DNA of 64,000 nt from Frankia sp. QA3 (GCF_000262465.1 NZ_CM001489.1:5432741-5496740), one strand, 5' to 3'. Numbered from the stretch's first letter, positions 1-9,388 are shown. Numbers and translations are program-made. The notes: generated by a model from the sequence alone, not told the origin.

Positions 1-73
1 ACTGGCCGCGGCCGAGGCTGCCCCCTGATCGGTGTGGTGATCGTGCTCCAGGCCCGGCTGAGGCGGATGCCGG

Positions 74-778
74 CTACGAGAGCAGGGCTCGGAGGACCTC
101 CGAGCGGTCTTCCTCGGAGAGAGTCGTGAACATGCTGATGACGTAGCCTGTGGCCAGGTCGTGGGGTATGGCGCGTGCGTAGGCGTCGCGAATCAGCTGG
201 CTGCATGGCGGCAGCGGATCGGCACTCGCCGCCTGTTCAGGATCGTCTGTCTGCCTGAGGGCCGCGCGTGTGACAGCGACGAGGTCGGCGACAGAGGCGA
301 AGTCGGGCGCTGAACTGTTAATAGTGAGAGCCAGCAGGCTGGCTGCGGCTTGGGTTGCGGCAGTGGGACCAGCCGCAGCAGCCGCGCCCTGCACTGCTCG
401 GTGTAGCCATTTTGGAACCGACACTGGGTTGTGGGCGATGGCCTGGACGATCAGCTTTTGATACAGTGCGGCGGCTCGCGCGAAGTCGATCCAGGCTGCG
501 GGTCGGCCGAGAAACTCGGCCATGCTGTCGGCCGCCCAGCCGTCCTCTTGTGCAAGGTCGAGAAAGCGGACCTCGCCAATCGGCATGTCACCGATTCGCG
601 CCTTGATCAGGGTGCGTATCGACCCTTCGTGCTGCGCAGTCGTTATCTGACCGGTCTCGGCGAGGAAGTCAAGAACCGCGGGCGTCGAGGTAGCCGGTAC
701 TCCCGCTTCGCGCGCGATGCCACGTAGTACAGGGTCGTCGCTCCATATCGCGATCTTTCGATGGCTTGCGAGGTCGGG
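74..778 (-). pseudogene. 3' fragment of a conflict gene, PIN-like C-terminal region
   Basis: An open minus-strand frame runs from about 778 to 74. If a normal start is required, only ATG at 586 (170 aa) is available, but coding-like sequence continues upstream to the edge of the IS256 element. That upstream part reads IWSDDPVLRGIAREAGVPAT, which resembles the second half of PIN-like domains at the C-terminus of some TPR proteins. The fragment has the same orientation as the large nuclease-TPR gene on the other side of the element, so the simplest reading is that it is that gene's severed 3' end. This is inference: I find no clean target-site duplication joining the halves, and it could be a separate degenerate gene. 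Confidence 0.5.
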
Positions 779-795
779 TCACGTCCGCTGGCGTG

Positions 796-2147
796 GTGTA
801 TGGAGGGTGACTCCGCGTGATCCTTAGTTGAAGTTTATGCGGTGAGTGCTTCGGGTGTCACGCTGATCTCGGGTGTGTCGGACGGCGTGTCTCGCGCGTC
901 GACTTTCGCGAGGATTTCCACGCCGAAGTAGCGGTGGGTTTCGATCCACTCGTCGTGTTGCTCGGCGAGGACGGCGCCGACGAGCCGTATGATGGCGTCA
1001 CGGTCGGGGAAGATACCGACGACGTCGGTGCGCCGGCGGATCTCCTTGTTCAGTCGTTCCTGCGGGTTCGACGACCAGATCTGCCGCCAGATCTCCCGCG
1101 GATAGCTGGTGAACGCGAGCAGGTCCGCTTTCGCTTCTTCCAGATGGGTCGCGGCGCGGGGTAGTTTCTCGGTCAGCGCGTCCACGACCCGGTCGAACTG
1201 CACCGCCACCTCGTTCGCGTCCGCCTGATCAAAAACGGTCCGGACCAACGTCGCGACCCATGGCTGCGACGACTTCGGGGTGAAGGTGAGAAGGTCCCGC
1301 AGGTAGTGCGTCCGACATCTCTGCCAGGAGGCCCCGGGCAGAGTCGCGGCGATCGCGTTCACCAGACCGCGGTGCGCATCCGAGGTCACCAGCCGCACCC
1401 CGGACAGCCCCCGGGCGACCAGGCCCCGGAAGAACGCCAGCCAGCCGGCACCGTCCTCGCTGGACACGACCTCCAGGCCGAGGATCTCCCGGTGCCCGTC
1501 GCCGTTCACCCCGACCGCGAGCAGACAGTGGACGTTGACGACCCGGCCGTCCTCACGGACCTTCATCGTCAACGCGTCGGCCTGCACGAACCGGTACGGC
1601 CCGGCATCCAGCGGCCGCGACCGGAACGCCTCGACCTGGCCATCGAGATGCTTCGCGAGCTCCGACACCTGCGACTTCGAGATGTGCGCGACCCCGAGCT
1701 GCTCGACAAGCTTGTCCACCCGGCGCGTCGAAACCCCCAGAAGATACGACGTGGCGACCACCGAGATCAGCGCCTGCTCGGCGCGTCTCCTCCGGGTCAG
1801 CAGCCATTCCGGGAAATACGACCCCTGCCGCAGCTTCGGGATCGACAGGTCGATCGTCCCGGCCCGCGTGTCCCACTCCCGCGTCCGGTAGCCGTTCCGG
1901 CGATTCGTCCGCTCCGGTGATATCTCCCCGTATTCCGCCCCGCAGATCCCGTCCACCTCGGCGCCCATCAACGCCTCCGCGAACGCCTTCACCATCGACC
2001 CCAGCAGATCCGGACTCGCCGCCGCGAGTTCCTTGCCCACGAACTCCACGTCCGGCACAGTCGGGCGCACGGCCATCGCGTTTCCTCCTCAACGAGCTAC
2101 TACGACAGGTTTCTCGTGAGGATCACGCGGTGGCCGTCCCACGTCAC
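796..2147 (-). mobile_element. IS256-family insertion sequence
   Basis: One intact transposase gene is flanked by an inverted repeat. CCGCGTGATCCT at 813-824 is matched by AGGATCACGCGG at 2119-2130. Identity outside this 12-base core is patchy (GTG at both outer ends), so the limits of 796 and 2147 are estimates. The size of about 1.35 kb is normal for the family. No unambiguous 8-9 bp direct repeat was found at the edges, which suggests an old insertion or altered flanks. The element separates two same-strand pieces of an apparent conflict gene. Confidence 0.75.
835..2076 (-). CDS. IS256-family (Mutator-like) transposase
   Basis: This 413-aa protein has the usual full length for IS256 transposases. 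It carries the family's DDE framework: an Asp in VQADALTM, an Asp in VTSDAHRGL, and a Glu in NPQERLNKEIRRR, with the C/H patch WQRCRTHYLRDLL between the second and third. The N-terminal GAEYGEISPERTNRRNGYRTR stretch is also typical. No frameshift or premature stop is visible, so the element could still be active. ATG at 2076 lies 43 bp inside the right inverted-repeat core, and the stop lies just inside the left one. Confidence 0.93.
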   Translation of the reverse strand: MAVRPTVPDVEFVGKELAAASPDLLGSMVKAFAEALMGAEVDGICGAEYGEISPERTNRRNGYRTREWDTRAGTIDLSIPKLRQGSYFPEWLLTRRRRAEQALISVVATSYLLGVSTRRVDKLVEQLGVAHISKSQVSELAKHLDGQVEAFRSRPLDAGPYRFVQADALTMKVREDGRVVNVHCLLAVGVNGDGHREILGLEVVSSEDGAGWLAFFRGLVARGLSGVRLVTSDAHRGLVNAIAATLPGASWQRCRTHYLRDLLTFTPKSSQPWVATLVRTVFDQADANEVAVQFDRVVDALTEKLPRAATHLEEAKADLLAFTSYPREIWRQIWSSNPQERLNKEIRRRTDVVGIFPDRDAIIRLVGAVLAEQHDEWIETHRYFGVEILAKVDARDTPSDTPEISVTPEALTA

Positions 2148-5100
2148 GGACCGCCACTCCGGCGAGTCGTCAGACGATCACAATCCGTACACCACGTCCG
2201 TGGACTCCACTCGAGGTCGATGACAGAGGTCCATGCGTTCAGTGGCGGCGACTGGAAGTCCTCGAAGGATGCGCCTCCTCTCGGGTGGCGCGGGAGTCTG
2301 CTGATCTCTTCAAGTAGCGCGGCAGACTCGTCCGCGAGGCGGGTGGCTTCGGCTGGGGTGATCTCGGCGAGTCGGCCGCGGTCAAGCCGCTCGTCGTATA
2401 CCCAACTCGATGTGCCGCGGCGCGCCAAGCTGTCCCTCGCGGCACGCGCGTCCATCTGGGTCTCGTCCGTTGTCATGACGCGGGAGAAGACCGCCATCGC
2501 GAGCTCCCGAACGGGAACTGCGAGGACGCGGAGGACTGCGACGGCGGGGAGATCGATCACGATCTCCTGGTCAGCCACGCTGCGGACCGCGCTAGCGCAG
2601 GCTGCGATCTCGGCGGGATCTACGTGCCGCGCCGGCAGAAGCCCCGCTCCGCGGCGAACTACGATCTCCGCGTGGCTGCGCCCTGTAGCGCCGGCGAGCA
2701 AGCTGAGCGGGACCTGACCAAAAAGCAGACGACGGCCTAGCTGGTGTAGCGCTTGCTGCTCCGAATGCGTAGGGCGCACCATGGCGGTCATCTGCTCGAT
2801 GAGTCGCTCGATGTCGTCGGCTGTGATCCGCTGGAGGTACTGGCTGGCTGGCCACCGCTGAAAGAATCGTTCGATCTCGAATTGGACCTCAGCGACCAGG
2901 TCAGGGGGCGTCTCATCGAGTGGTCGCCATCCGGTGAGCATGGCGCCGACGGCAAAGGCAGCGAACTGCTCCGAGTCGCTGAACCTGCGGAGCAGGCGGA
3001 GGCAGCCAGCCACTCCCTGGTCGGGCGACGCGTTTCTTATGTGCAGGTGTATCCACAACTCGGCCTCGGCCACACTGGATGGTTCCAGCGGCGCCGGGGC
3101 CGAGGAGAACACCCGCCAGGCCCTGACAAGATCGCCACGGTTGTAGACAAGGATATGGACAAGAGCCCACCGCATCGAGGCGTTGTCCGGCTCGATTTGT
3201 AGAGCTGCTTCGAAGAAAACGACCGTACGGTCGAACTGCCGCGCCTCGTACGAGAGGCGTGCTGCCATCCGGAGAGCAGATGGCCGTCCGGACCAGTCAG
3301 GTCCCGTGCTTGTTAGGAGTGCGTCGAGTTCGCTTTGGGCCTCGTCGACGCGACCGGCATGTGCGAATACCTCTGCGGCGCCTTGGCGTAGAGAGGGATC
3401 ATTGAAATCGCTCGCGGCGTCGCGGAGGGTCTGCACCTGATCGTCAATACGGTCAGCCATCTGATAAGCGCGGGCCAGCATGATCGCCGCGGCGACTGAC
3501 TGGCCACGCCGCGGTCGTAGCCGCTTGATCGCGGCTGCGGCGTCGCCGCTGGCGACCTCGGACAGCGCGCGGATCTCCGAGGCCTCCTCAGGGTGGCGGG
3601 CAGCGAACTCCTCGAACCGCGGCAGCTCAACAGCGCCCGTGTCCGCGAGGCCGGACAGCGCTGCCCTGAGATGGTCGTCGTTCGGCGCCAGTTCGATCGC
3701 GCGCCGCCAGTAGGGATCGGAATCCCTGTTCTCCGCCTCGGCCAGCATGGCTTCTAACCGGGCCCGCGCCGAGGGGTCGATGACCCGCTGGGACTGTTCG
3801 CGCGCGGCGGCCAAGTCGCCTAGTCGGATGGAGGCGACGGCGACGTACTCGCGGACGAGCGGTGAATCGGCTTCATCTGCAGTCGCTCCGTTCTCGCTGA
3901 CAGTGCCTAGCGCAAGAATGGTGTCCGGGTCGTCGGTGATGATCGCCGCCTGGCACGCCAACTCCACTGCTTCGACGCTGGCACCACGGTAGCGGCGTCG
4001 CTCGTCTCGGGCACGCACCGCCAGCTCGGTCGCCTCTCGAACGTCAGTGGGCAGGTTCGGCGATTCGCCCCTTCGGCAGCGCCTAATCAAGAGGCCCGCC
4101 CGATTGATCGCTATTCCCGCGAGCCATCGCTCCCGTAACGCTTCTGCCAGGATCTGCAGAGCACGGTCGATCGATTCGCGCGTCACACCTCGAATCCCAG
4201 CGAGCCGCAGCCGTAGGTCGGTTCGCAGGCTACGGTCGTCCGGGTCGGGCGACCAACGATCGACTTCGCGGGCTGCGGTGCGCTCGTCGCCAACGAGAAG
4301 CGCTATGACAGCACGGGCGTAGGGATCAGTCGCCTCGTGGAGAGAGCCAAGGGCCGCCAGCGTTTCCGAACGTTTCTCGGCTTCAGTGGGTTCGTCGTAG
4401 AGGATGGCGGCCCGCGCGAGCCAGAAGGTGCGCCGCGGCGCGCCCTGCCTCGCCGCCGCGACGAACAGATCCGCCCCCAGCGGCACCTGGCCGTAGCCGA
4501 CGGCCAGCTCAGCAGCCGCAAGCTGCACCTGCCAGGACGCACCGCGTAGCCAGGCCGGTTGATGCCCTTCCCATTCGGTGAGAACGGCTGCGGGGCGTGC
4601 ATCGACGCTGGTTAGCGCCGTCACGAGCTTCCAGGTCAGATCTCGGTCGTCTCGCCACGCCGCCAGCAGCCGCGGCGCGCAGGTGGGCGGGAGCAGTTCA
4701 AGCCGCTCACGCAACTCCACATCGCCAAACACGCGGCTCGGCGGCGCGATTCGATCGATCTGCCCTCCTGCCCGCGGGGGCCTGCTGCCGTGCATGAGGT
4801 CGATGCGACGATCACGCATCGCCGCGCGCCAGCCGTCCAAGTCATGGCCACCGCGGCGGCGAGCGGCATGGCCGGCTGTATCGAGGAGCGCGGACCAGGC
4901 CTCCATCGCGTCGTGAGCGCTTCCTCCCTCGACCAGCCCACGGAGCTGCTGCAGGGCGTATTGAGTGCTGGCGCTGGCCGTCTCTTCGACATCCAGATGC
5001 CAGACGACGGCGCACCGCAGCACCGCATCTCGTGCCGCTGCATCGAGCGGTGCCAAGAGCTCCTCGACGCGTCGAAGCTGTTCCGCTTCCTGGGGCGTCG

Positions 5101-5524
5101 GTGTGGCCGGAACCGACAATCTCCGTCCATCGAGTGCTCGGCTCAGGGCCCTCATCGACTCGGACAGGTGACCTGCAGCTATGACCAATCGATGGCGGGT
5201 CGGGTCAAGCGATTCCTTGGCCGCTCGAACCCACTGTGCGACCGCCTTCGTCAGGACGTTGCCACCCTCCAAGGTCCTCTTGGCCTGGATGAAGGCGGTA
5301 CAGCCACCCCGGAAGTCGACCCGTAAATCATCGACCGCGTCCTCGGTTTCCAGCACGACCGCAGCGACAAACGCGTCGGTGTCGGAGAGGCCCAGACCGC
5401 GCAGCGGATTCTCGGCGAGGCCAGCCACGACCGCATAGGCCGCCACGGCGCGCCTGAATTCGACGCCGCCGTCACCGGACGAGCCCGCGATGCTTCCGCG
5501 GCCCGCGTGACCTCTTGGCTGCAC
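2144..5524 (-). CDS. Nuclease-like N-terminus plus TPR repeats, probable antiviral conflict protein, 3' end altered by IS
   Basis: This 1126-aa protein starts with a domain resembling the PD-(D/E)xK nuclease fold of Cap4-type dsDNA endonucleases: acidic residues in LETEDAVDDLRVDF (about 58-71), then the IQAKR motif (about 79-83). The rest, to about residue 1000, is helical and TPR-like (for example a repeated FEAALQIEPDN pattern), as expected for a sensor or scaffold. The last residues and the stop lie where the sequence passes into the IS256 inverted repeat, so the C-terminus seems to be created by the insertion. The severed remainder is probably the fragment at 74-778. Function as a phage-defence effector is inferred from architecture only. 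Confidence 0.7.
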   Translation of the reverse strand: MQPRGHAGRGSIAGSSGDGGVEFRRAVAAYAVVAGLAENPLRGLGLSDTDAFVAAVVLETEDAVDDLRVDFRGGCTAFIQAKRTLEGGNVLTKAVAQWVRAAKESLDPTRHRLVIAAGHLSESMRALSRALDGRRLSVPATPTPQEAEQLRRVEELLAPLDAAARDAVLRCAVVWHLDVEETASASTQYALQQLRGLVEGGSAHDAMEAWSALLDTAGHAARRRGGHDLDGWRAAMRDRRIDLMHGSRPPRAGGQIDRIAPPSRVFGDVELRERLELLPPTCAPRLLAAWRDDRDLTWKLVTALTSVDARPAAVLTEWEGHQPAWLRGASWQVQLAAAELAVGYGQVPLGADLFVAAARQGAPRRTFWLARAAILYDEPTEAEKRSETLAALGSLHEATDPYARAVIALLVGDERTAAREVDRWSPDPDDRSLRTDLRLRLAGIRGVTRESIDRALQILAEALRERWLAGIAINRAGLLIRRCRRGESPNLPTDVREATELAVRARDERRRYRGASVEAVELACQAAIITDDPDTILALGTVSENGATADEADSPLVREYVAVASIRLGDLAAAREQSQRVIDPSARARLEAMLAEAENRDSDPYWRRAIELAPNDDHLRAALSGLADTGAVELPRFEEFAARHPEEASEIRALSEVASGDAAAAIKRLRPRRGQSVAAAIMLARAYQMADRIDDQVQTLRDAASDFNDPSLRQGAAEVFAHAGRVDEAQSELDALLTSTGPDWSGRPSALRMAARLSYEARQFDRTVVFFEAALQIEPDNASMRWALVHILVYNRGDLVRAWRVFSSAPAPLEPSSVAEAELWIHLHIRNASPDQGVAGCLRLLRRFSDSEQFAAFAVGAMLTGWRPLDETPPDLVAEVQFEIERFFQRWPASQYLQRITADDIERLIEQMTAMVRPTHSEQQALHQLGRRLLFGQVPLSLLAGATGRSHAEIVVRRGAGLLPARHVDPAEIAACASAVRSVADQEIVIDLPAVAVLRVLAVPVRELAMAVFSRVMTTDETQMDARAARDSLARRGTSSWVYDERLDRGRLAEITPAEATRLADESAALLEEISRLPRHPRGGASFEDFQSPPLNAWTSVIDLEWSPRTWCTDCDRLTTRRSGGP

Positions 5525-6174
5525 GGAAGGATCCTATGGGCCGTCACCTGCGAAGCCACGCGGGCTCGCGCGCCGCGGTCCGACACCGATGGCTCAGCCG
5601 GTCAGCAGCCGGCGGTGGTTCGCCATCGCTCCAGCTCGTCTGACAGGTCAGCTCCGCGGACGGCGATGAGAGGGGCACGATGACCACATCCGTCCGCTTC
5701 TACAGACGACCGCCTACGATCGTCCGCCGCTGAAACGGACGGTCCCGCCGCTCCGCTTCCCGAGTCGAGGCCGGTCAGACGGCTACGCCAGCGGGCTCCG
5801 CCACGTTCTGCGGCTCATTTGTATCTATCGGTGTAGCAAAGGCCGACGGCCGTCTGGGAAGTGGTGCGGCGCGCCGGACCGCGAGTGCGGGCGTCGCAGG
5901 TCCTGCGGCTTCAGCGGCCCGTTCAGGTGGAGAGGTGCCGGGCCTGCGTCTCGGAGCGGACGCCTGACCAGGGCATTTGTTCAACGTCGGACGCGATTGG
6001 CGGGGCACCGCGGCGGGCGAGAGCCGGCTTGACCGTGCTGTCCCGAAGCGGACGGTCTGCCGGAAGTGTCTATGCAGGTCAGCGGGGGTGTGCGGGCGAC
6101 CGTCCGCCGGCCAACCGCAGTCGCCGTTGCTACACCCGTTGCTACATAACGATCTACAAAAGCAGTAAAAGATC
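5525..6174. other. Gene-poor stretch
   Basis: About 650 bp separate the conflict gene from the tRNA genes. Short open frames here lack convincing starts or recognisable products. A 10-base direct repeat, CGTTGCTACA, occurs twice at about 6125-6146. The stretch probably holds the promoter of the minus-strand conflict gene, but no specific promoter can be defended. Confidence 0.4.
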
Positions 6175-6189
6175 TCTTCCGCGAGAAGA
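6175..6189 (-). terminator. Probable terminator of the tRNA-Asp/tRNA-Phe unit
   Basis: On the minus strand TCTTC-TCGCG-GAAGA forms a 5-bp hairpin followed by GATCTTTT, 17 nt past the encoded CCA of tRNA-Phe. The stem is short, so this is a modest call. Confidence 0.4.
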
Positions 6190-6208
6190 AACCGCAGGTC
6201 AGAGATGG

Positions 6209-6282
6209 TGGGCAGGGGCGGGGTCGAACCGCCGACCTTCCGCTTTTCAGGCGGACGCTCGTACCGACTGAGCTACCTGCCC
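6209..6282 (-). tRNA. tRNA-Phe (GAA)
   Basis: The minus strand folds as a cloverleaf. The acceptor is GGGCAGG with CCTGCCC, the D arm is GCTC...GAGC, the anticodon stem is TCCGC/GCGGA with loop CTGAAAA (anticodon GAA), and the T arm is GGCGG-TTCGACC-CCGCC. The discriminator is A, and a genomic CCA follows (6206-6208). Confidence 0.97.
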
Positions 6283-6333
6283 CGGGTTGTGCGGGATCGT
6301 AGGAGCCGAAACGAGCTTCCGGCCATACGAACG

Positions 6334-6408
6334 CGGTCCCGACGGGATTCGAACCCGCGACCTCCGCCTTGACAGGGCGGCGTGAACTCCAGACTTCACC
6401 ACGGGACC
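6334..6408 (-). tRNA. tRNA-Asp (GTC)
   Basis: The minus strand gives acceptor GGTCCCG with CGGGACC, an anticodon stem CCGCC/GGCGG with loop CTGTCAA (anticodon GTC), and T-arm sequence GGGTTCGAATCCC. The discriminator is G and no CCA is encoded. It lies about 50 bp upstream of tRNA-Phe on the same strand and is probably co-transcribed with it. Confidence 0.97.
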
Positions 6409-6651
6409 ATGCTCTTACAGCGATCTTCAGTTGTCGTCCGGACGGGCCCGTGGGATGCGGTCCGTCAGGATCTGGAGGTCATGCTACACGACGGCGGGAG
6501 GAGCGGAACCGTCAGGGACGATGGATTCTTGCCCAACGCTCCCAGCACCCGAGCACTCGCCGTCCGCTACCCGGACACGACACGCCGACTGGGTGCGGAG
6601 GCGTGGCCGGGGCGGCATGGCCGGGGGGCGTGCCCGGGTGCGGCGCGCGAG

Positions 6652-7325
6652 TCAGCCGCCCGCGGCGAGCTCGCGGCCAATGATCTCCTTCATGATCTCG
6701 TTGGCGCCGCCGTAGATCGTCTGGATGCGGGCGTCCTGCCAGACGCGGGCGATCGGGTACTCCATCATGTAGCCGTAGCCGCCGTGCAGCTGGACGCAGG
6801 TGTCGATCACCCGGATCTGCATGTCACTGGCCCACCACTTGGCCTTGGCGGCGTCGGTGGCCGACAGCTCGCCGTCGTTGAGCGCGAGCACCGCGGCGTC
6901 GACGAAGGTGCGGGTCACGTCGATCTCGGTGGCCATCTCGGCGAGCTTGGACCTGATGTTCTGCAGCGACGCCAGCGGCGCGCCGAACGCCTTCCTGGTG
7001 CGGGTGTACTCCACCGTCCAGGCCAGGGCGTGCTCGGCGACCGTCTGCGCGAAGTAGGCCAGCGCGAGCCGTTCCCGTGGCAGGCGCTCCATCAGGTGGA
7101 TGAGGGCGTCGGGTTCGGTCATCCCCATCGCGGTGATGATCTCGCCGCCGGCGACCCCGGGCAGCCACCGCTTGCGCTGCTCGTCCGTGCAGAGGTCACG
7201 TAGGTACGGGCCGACGATGTCGTCGTGGCAGGTCAGGCCGACGTGGATGGATGCCAGCGCCTCCCGGGCCAGCTCCTCCATGATCACGCACCGGTAGCGG
7301 AAGTCGTCGACCCCGGCGCCCCGGC
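6652..7325 (-). pseudogene. Acyl-CoA dehydrogenase remnant, 5' truncated and lacking the middle domain
   Basis: Recognisable acyl-CoA dehydrogenase sequence starts mid-way through the N-terminal helical domain at GAGVDDFRYRCVIMEELA and runs to the strand motif AMGMTEPDA. In the family this is followed by about 110 residues of beta domain that bind FAD and acyl-CoA (GAGSDL...). Here it jumps directly to the C-terminal helical domain (LMERLPRERLALAYFAQ...), which is otherwise complete, including the QLHGGYGYM and IYGGANEIM motifs. The frame stays open across the junction. Upstream of about 7325 no homologous sequence or sensible start is visible. The product could not be a working dehydrogenase. 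The divergent FadR-type gene may once have regulated it. Confidence 0.8.
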
Positions 7326-7564
7326 CGCACGCGACGTCGTGGGCGCCCCCGTTCGGGCTACCCAACGCGGGTCGGTGCGTTCGGAGGGCACTGCCGGGCG
7401 TGTCCCAGCGCGCATATCCTTGGACATCCGAGCGTGTACGACGGCAGGCCGGGCGAGGTGCCCGTTCCGCTCGCTGGCCCTGCCGACCGGGGCCGGCCCG
7501 GTGCGGTGCGGTGCCGTGCGATCCCGCCGTGTCATGCCACATCCCGGGGAGGAGGCCGACGGCG

Positions 7565-9160
7565 ATGCCCTCCACGGACAGGCTCGTGGAGTCGGCGCGC
7601 GGCCCGGCCATCAGTGTCAGGCATCCCCCGCGGGGCGAGGCCCGCGGCAAGCTCGCCGCGCAGGTCGCCTGGCGGATCGAGGACGACATCGTCCGCGCGG
7701 GCTGGCCGGTCGGCGCGGTCATCGGCTCGGAGCCGACGCTGATCGAGCGCTACAAGGTGAGTCGAGCGGTCTTCCGGGAGGCCGTGCGGATCGTCGAGCA
7801 CCACCAGGTCGCGACGATGCGCCGGGGGCCGTCCGGCGGGCTCATCGTCCGCGCGCCGGACGAGGTGGCGGTGACGACCGCGCTCGGCGTCTACCTGGAG
7901 TACGTCGGGGTCACCATCGAGTCGATCCTGCGGGCCCGGTTCATCATCGAGTCGCTGGCCGCCACCCTCGCCCCGGCGCGGATCACCGAGGACGGCATCC
8001 GCACCCTGCGCGAGATCATCGCCCGGCGGGAGACGGCGGACCCGACCGAGTTCGGCTCCCACCACCAGCTTCACCACGCGATCGCGGCGGCCACCGGCAA
8101 CCCGGTGCTGGTGTTGTTCGTCGACGTGCTCAACTCGCTGACCTTCCGGTACGCCGCCCACCGGTACGCCACGACCCACAGCAGCGCGTCGCCGGCCCGC
8201 CGGGCCCAGGTCGCCGAGGAGGTGCACCGCAACCACGCCGCGATCGCCGAGGCCGTGATCGGCGGGGATGCCGCCCGCGCCCAGCACCTCGCGGCGGTGC
8301 ACCTGGAGGCCATGCACGAGTGGATGACCGTGCCGCCCGCCGGAGACGGCACGGGCACGGGTAAGAGCGCGGCTACGGACGAGAGCGCGGGCGTGGGCGG
8401 GCGGCGCATCCGGCCCCGCGAACCGGGCCTGGGGGCGGGCCCCGGCGGGACGATGCCGCCGGGCAAGCTCGCCGAGACGGTCGCGGGACGCATCCGCGAC
8501 GACGTGGCCCGCGACGGCGTTCCCGTCGGGGTGGTCATCGGTTCGGAGAGCGAGCTGCTGGCCCGTTACGGGGTGAGCCGGGCGGTGCTGCGCGAGGCCG
8601 TCCGGCTGCTCGAATACCACTCGGTGGCGCAGATGCGTCGCGGTCCCGGCGGCGGCCTGGTCGTCACCGAGCCGGACCCGGCGGCGACCGTCGAGGCGAC
8701 CGCGCTGTACCTGGAGTACAGCCAGGCCAGCGTCGACGACCTGCGGATCGTGCGCGACGCACTGGAGCTGAGCTGCGTCGACATCCTCATCGAACGGCGC
8801 GGGCCCGAGCTCACCGCACGGCTCGAGGCGCTGCTTACCGCCGACGCCGGCGAGACGCCCCGCGGTCCCGTCGATGCCGGGCACCACCTGCACATGGAGC
8901 TGGCCCGGCTGACCGGCAACGAGGCGCTGGCGTCGTTCGTCCGAGTGCTGACGGCGATCTGGCGGCGGCACGTCGACGGCTCACGCCCCACCCCCGCGGC
9001 CAGCGGGGGCGAACCGGCGACCGGCGGGTGCGGGCAGCCTGCTTCCGACGCCCGGGCCGCGCACCGGGGGATCATCGACGCCATCATCGCCGGCGACCGG
9101 GGGCTCGCCCGGCATCGGATGCGGCGCCACCTGGAGGCCCTCAGCGACTGGTGGCGCTGA
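7565..9160 (+). CDS. Tandem double GntR/FadR-family regulator (two wHTH-FCD units)
   Basis: This 531-aa protein contains two complete FadR-type regulators head to tail. Unit 1 (about 20-260) has a winged helix with SEPTLIERYKVSRAVFREAVR and a GPSGGLIV wing, then an FCD-like ligand domain. Unit 2 (about 300-531) repeats this with SESELLARYGVSRAVLREAVR and GPGGGLVV. A Gly/Thr-rich linker joins them. ATG 7565 was chosen because GGGGAGGAGG lies about 9 nt upstream; the frame is open further 5' without coding character. FadR proteins normally bind DNA as dimers, so this could be a covalent pseudo-dimer. It is divergent from the acyl-CoA dehydrogenase remnant, which suggests a fatty-acyl or catabolic regulon. 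Confidence 0.88.
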   Translation: MPSTDRLVESARGPAISVRHPPRGEARGKLAAQVAWRIEDDIVRAGWPVGAVIGSEPTLIERYKVSRAVFREAVRIVEHHQVATMRRGPSGGLIVRAPDEVAVTTALGVYLEYVGVTIESILRARFIIESLAATLAPARITEDGIRTLREIIARRETADPTEFGSHHQLHHAIAAATGNPVLVLFVDVLNSLTFRYAAHRYATTHSSASPARRAQVAEEVHRNHAAIAEAVIGGDAARAQHLAAVHLEAMHEWMTVPPAGDGTGTGKSAATDESAGVGGRRIRPREPGLGAGPGGTMPPGKLAETVAGRIRDDVARDGVPVGVVIGSESELLARYGVSRAVLREAVRLLEYHSVAQMRRGPGGGLVVTEPDPAATVEATALYLEYSQASVDDLRIVRDALELSCVDILIERRGPELTARLEALLTADAGETPRGPVDAGHHLHMELARLTGNEALASFVRVLTAIWRRHVDGSRPTPAASGGEPATGGCGQPASDARAAHRGIIDAIIAGDRGLARHRMRRHLEALSDWWR

Positions 9161-9194
9161 GTCACTGGTGGCGCTGAGTCACTGGTGGCGCTGA
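9144..9194. repeat. Three 17-bp tandem repeats across a stop codon
   Basis: The unit GTCACTGGTGGCGCTGA occurs at 9161-9177 and 9178-9194. A near copy (GCGACTGGTGGCGCTGA) at 9144-9160 forms the last codons and the TGA stop of the double GntR gene. Confidence 0.95.
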
Positions 9195-9338
9195 GTCATC
9201 CTCGCTCCTGATCCCCCTCGTTACTGATCCACCTCGCTTCCGGCCCGCCGCGCTCCAGCCTTGCGGCAGCGGCAGCCGGCCTGATAGTGGCAGGACTTTG
9301 TGACCGACGTTATTGGGCTCCGGGCGTGGCGAGGCGAA

Positions 9339-9388
9339 ACGGACCCGGTAAGTCCACGTAGCATGTGGACCTAGCGAGTCCGTTTTTT
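9339..9388 (+). terminator. Nested hairpin with T-run, terminator or attenuator before the MFS gene
   Basis: An outer stem ACGGAC (9339-9344)/GTCCGT (9378-9383) encloses an inner hairpin GTCCAC (9352-9357)/GTGGAC (9365-9370). TTTTTT follows at 9383-9388. A canonical U-tract is uncommon in this genome. It lies 64 nt upstream of the exporter ATG, so it could end GntR transcription or attenuate the exporter transcript. Confidence 0.7.

Noticed and set aside
796..2155. 8-bp target duplication of the IS256 element
   Set aside because: The 8 bases outside the estimated ends (CTGGCGTG and GGACCGCC) differ; no clean duplication could be defended.
6120..6290. Integration site of a mobile island at tRNA-Phe
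   Set aside because: No integrase gene and no second copy of the tRNA 3' end could be found in the window.
7532..8971. Minus-strand open frame of 479 codons
   Set aside because: It is antisense to the double GntR gene, which has clear domains, a good ribosome-binding site and a sensible start.
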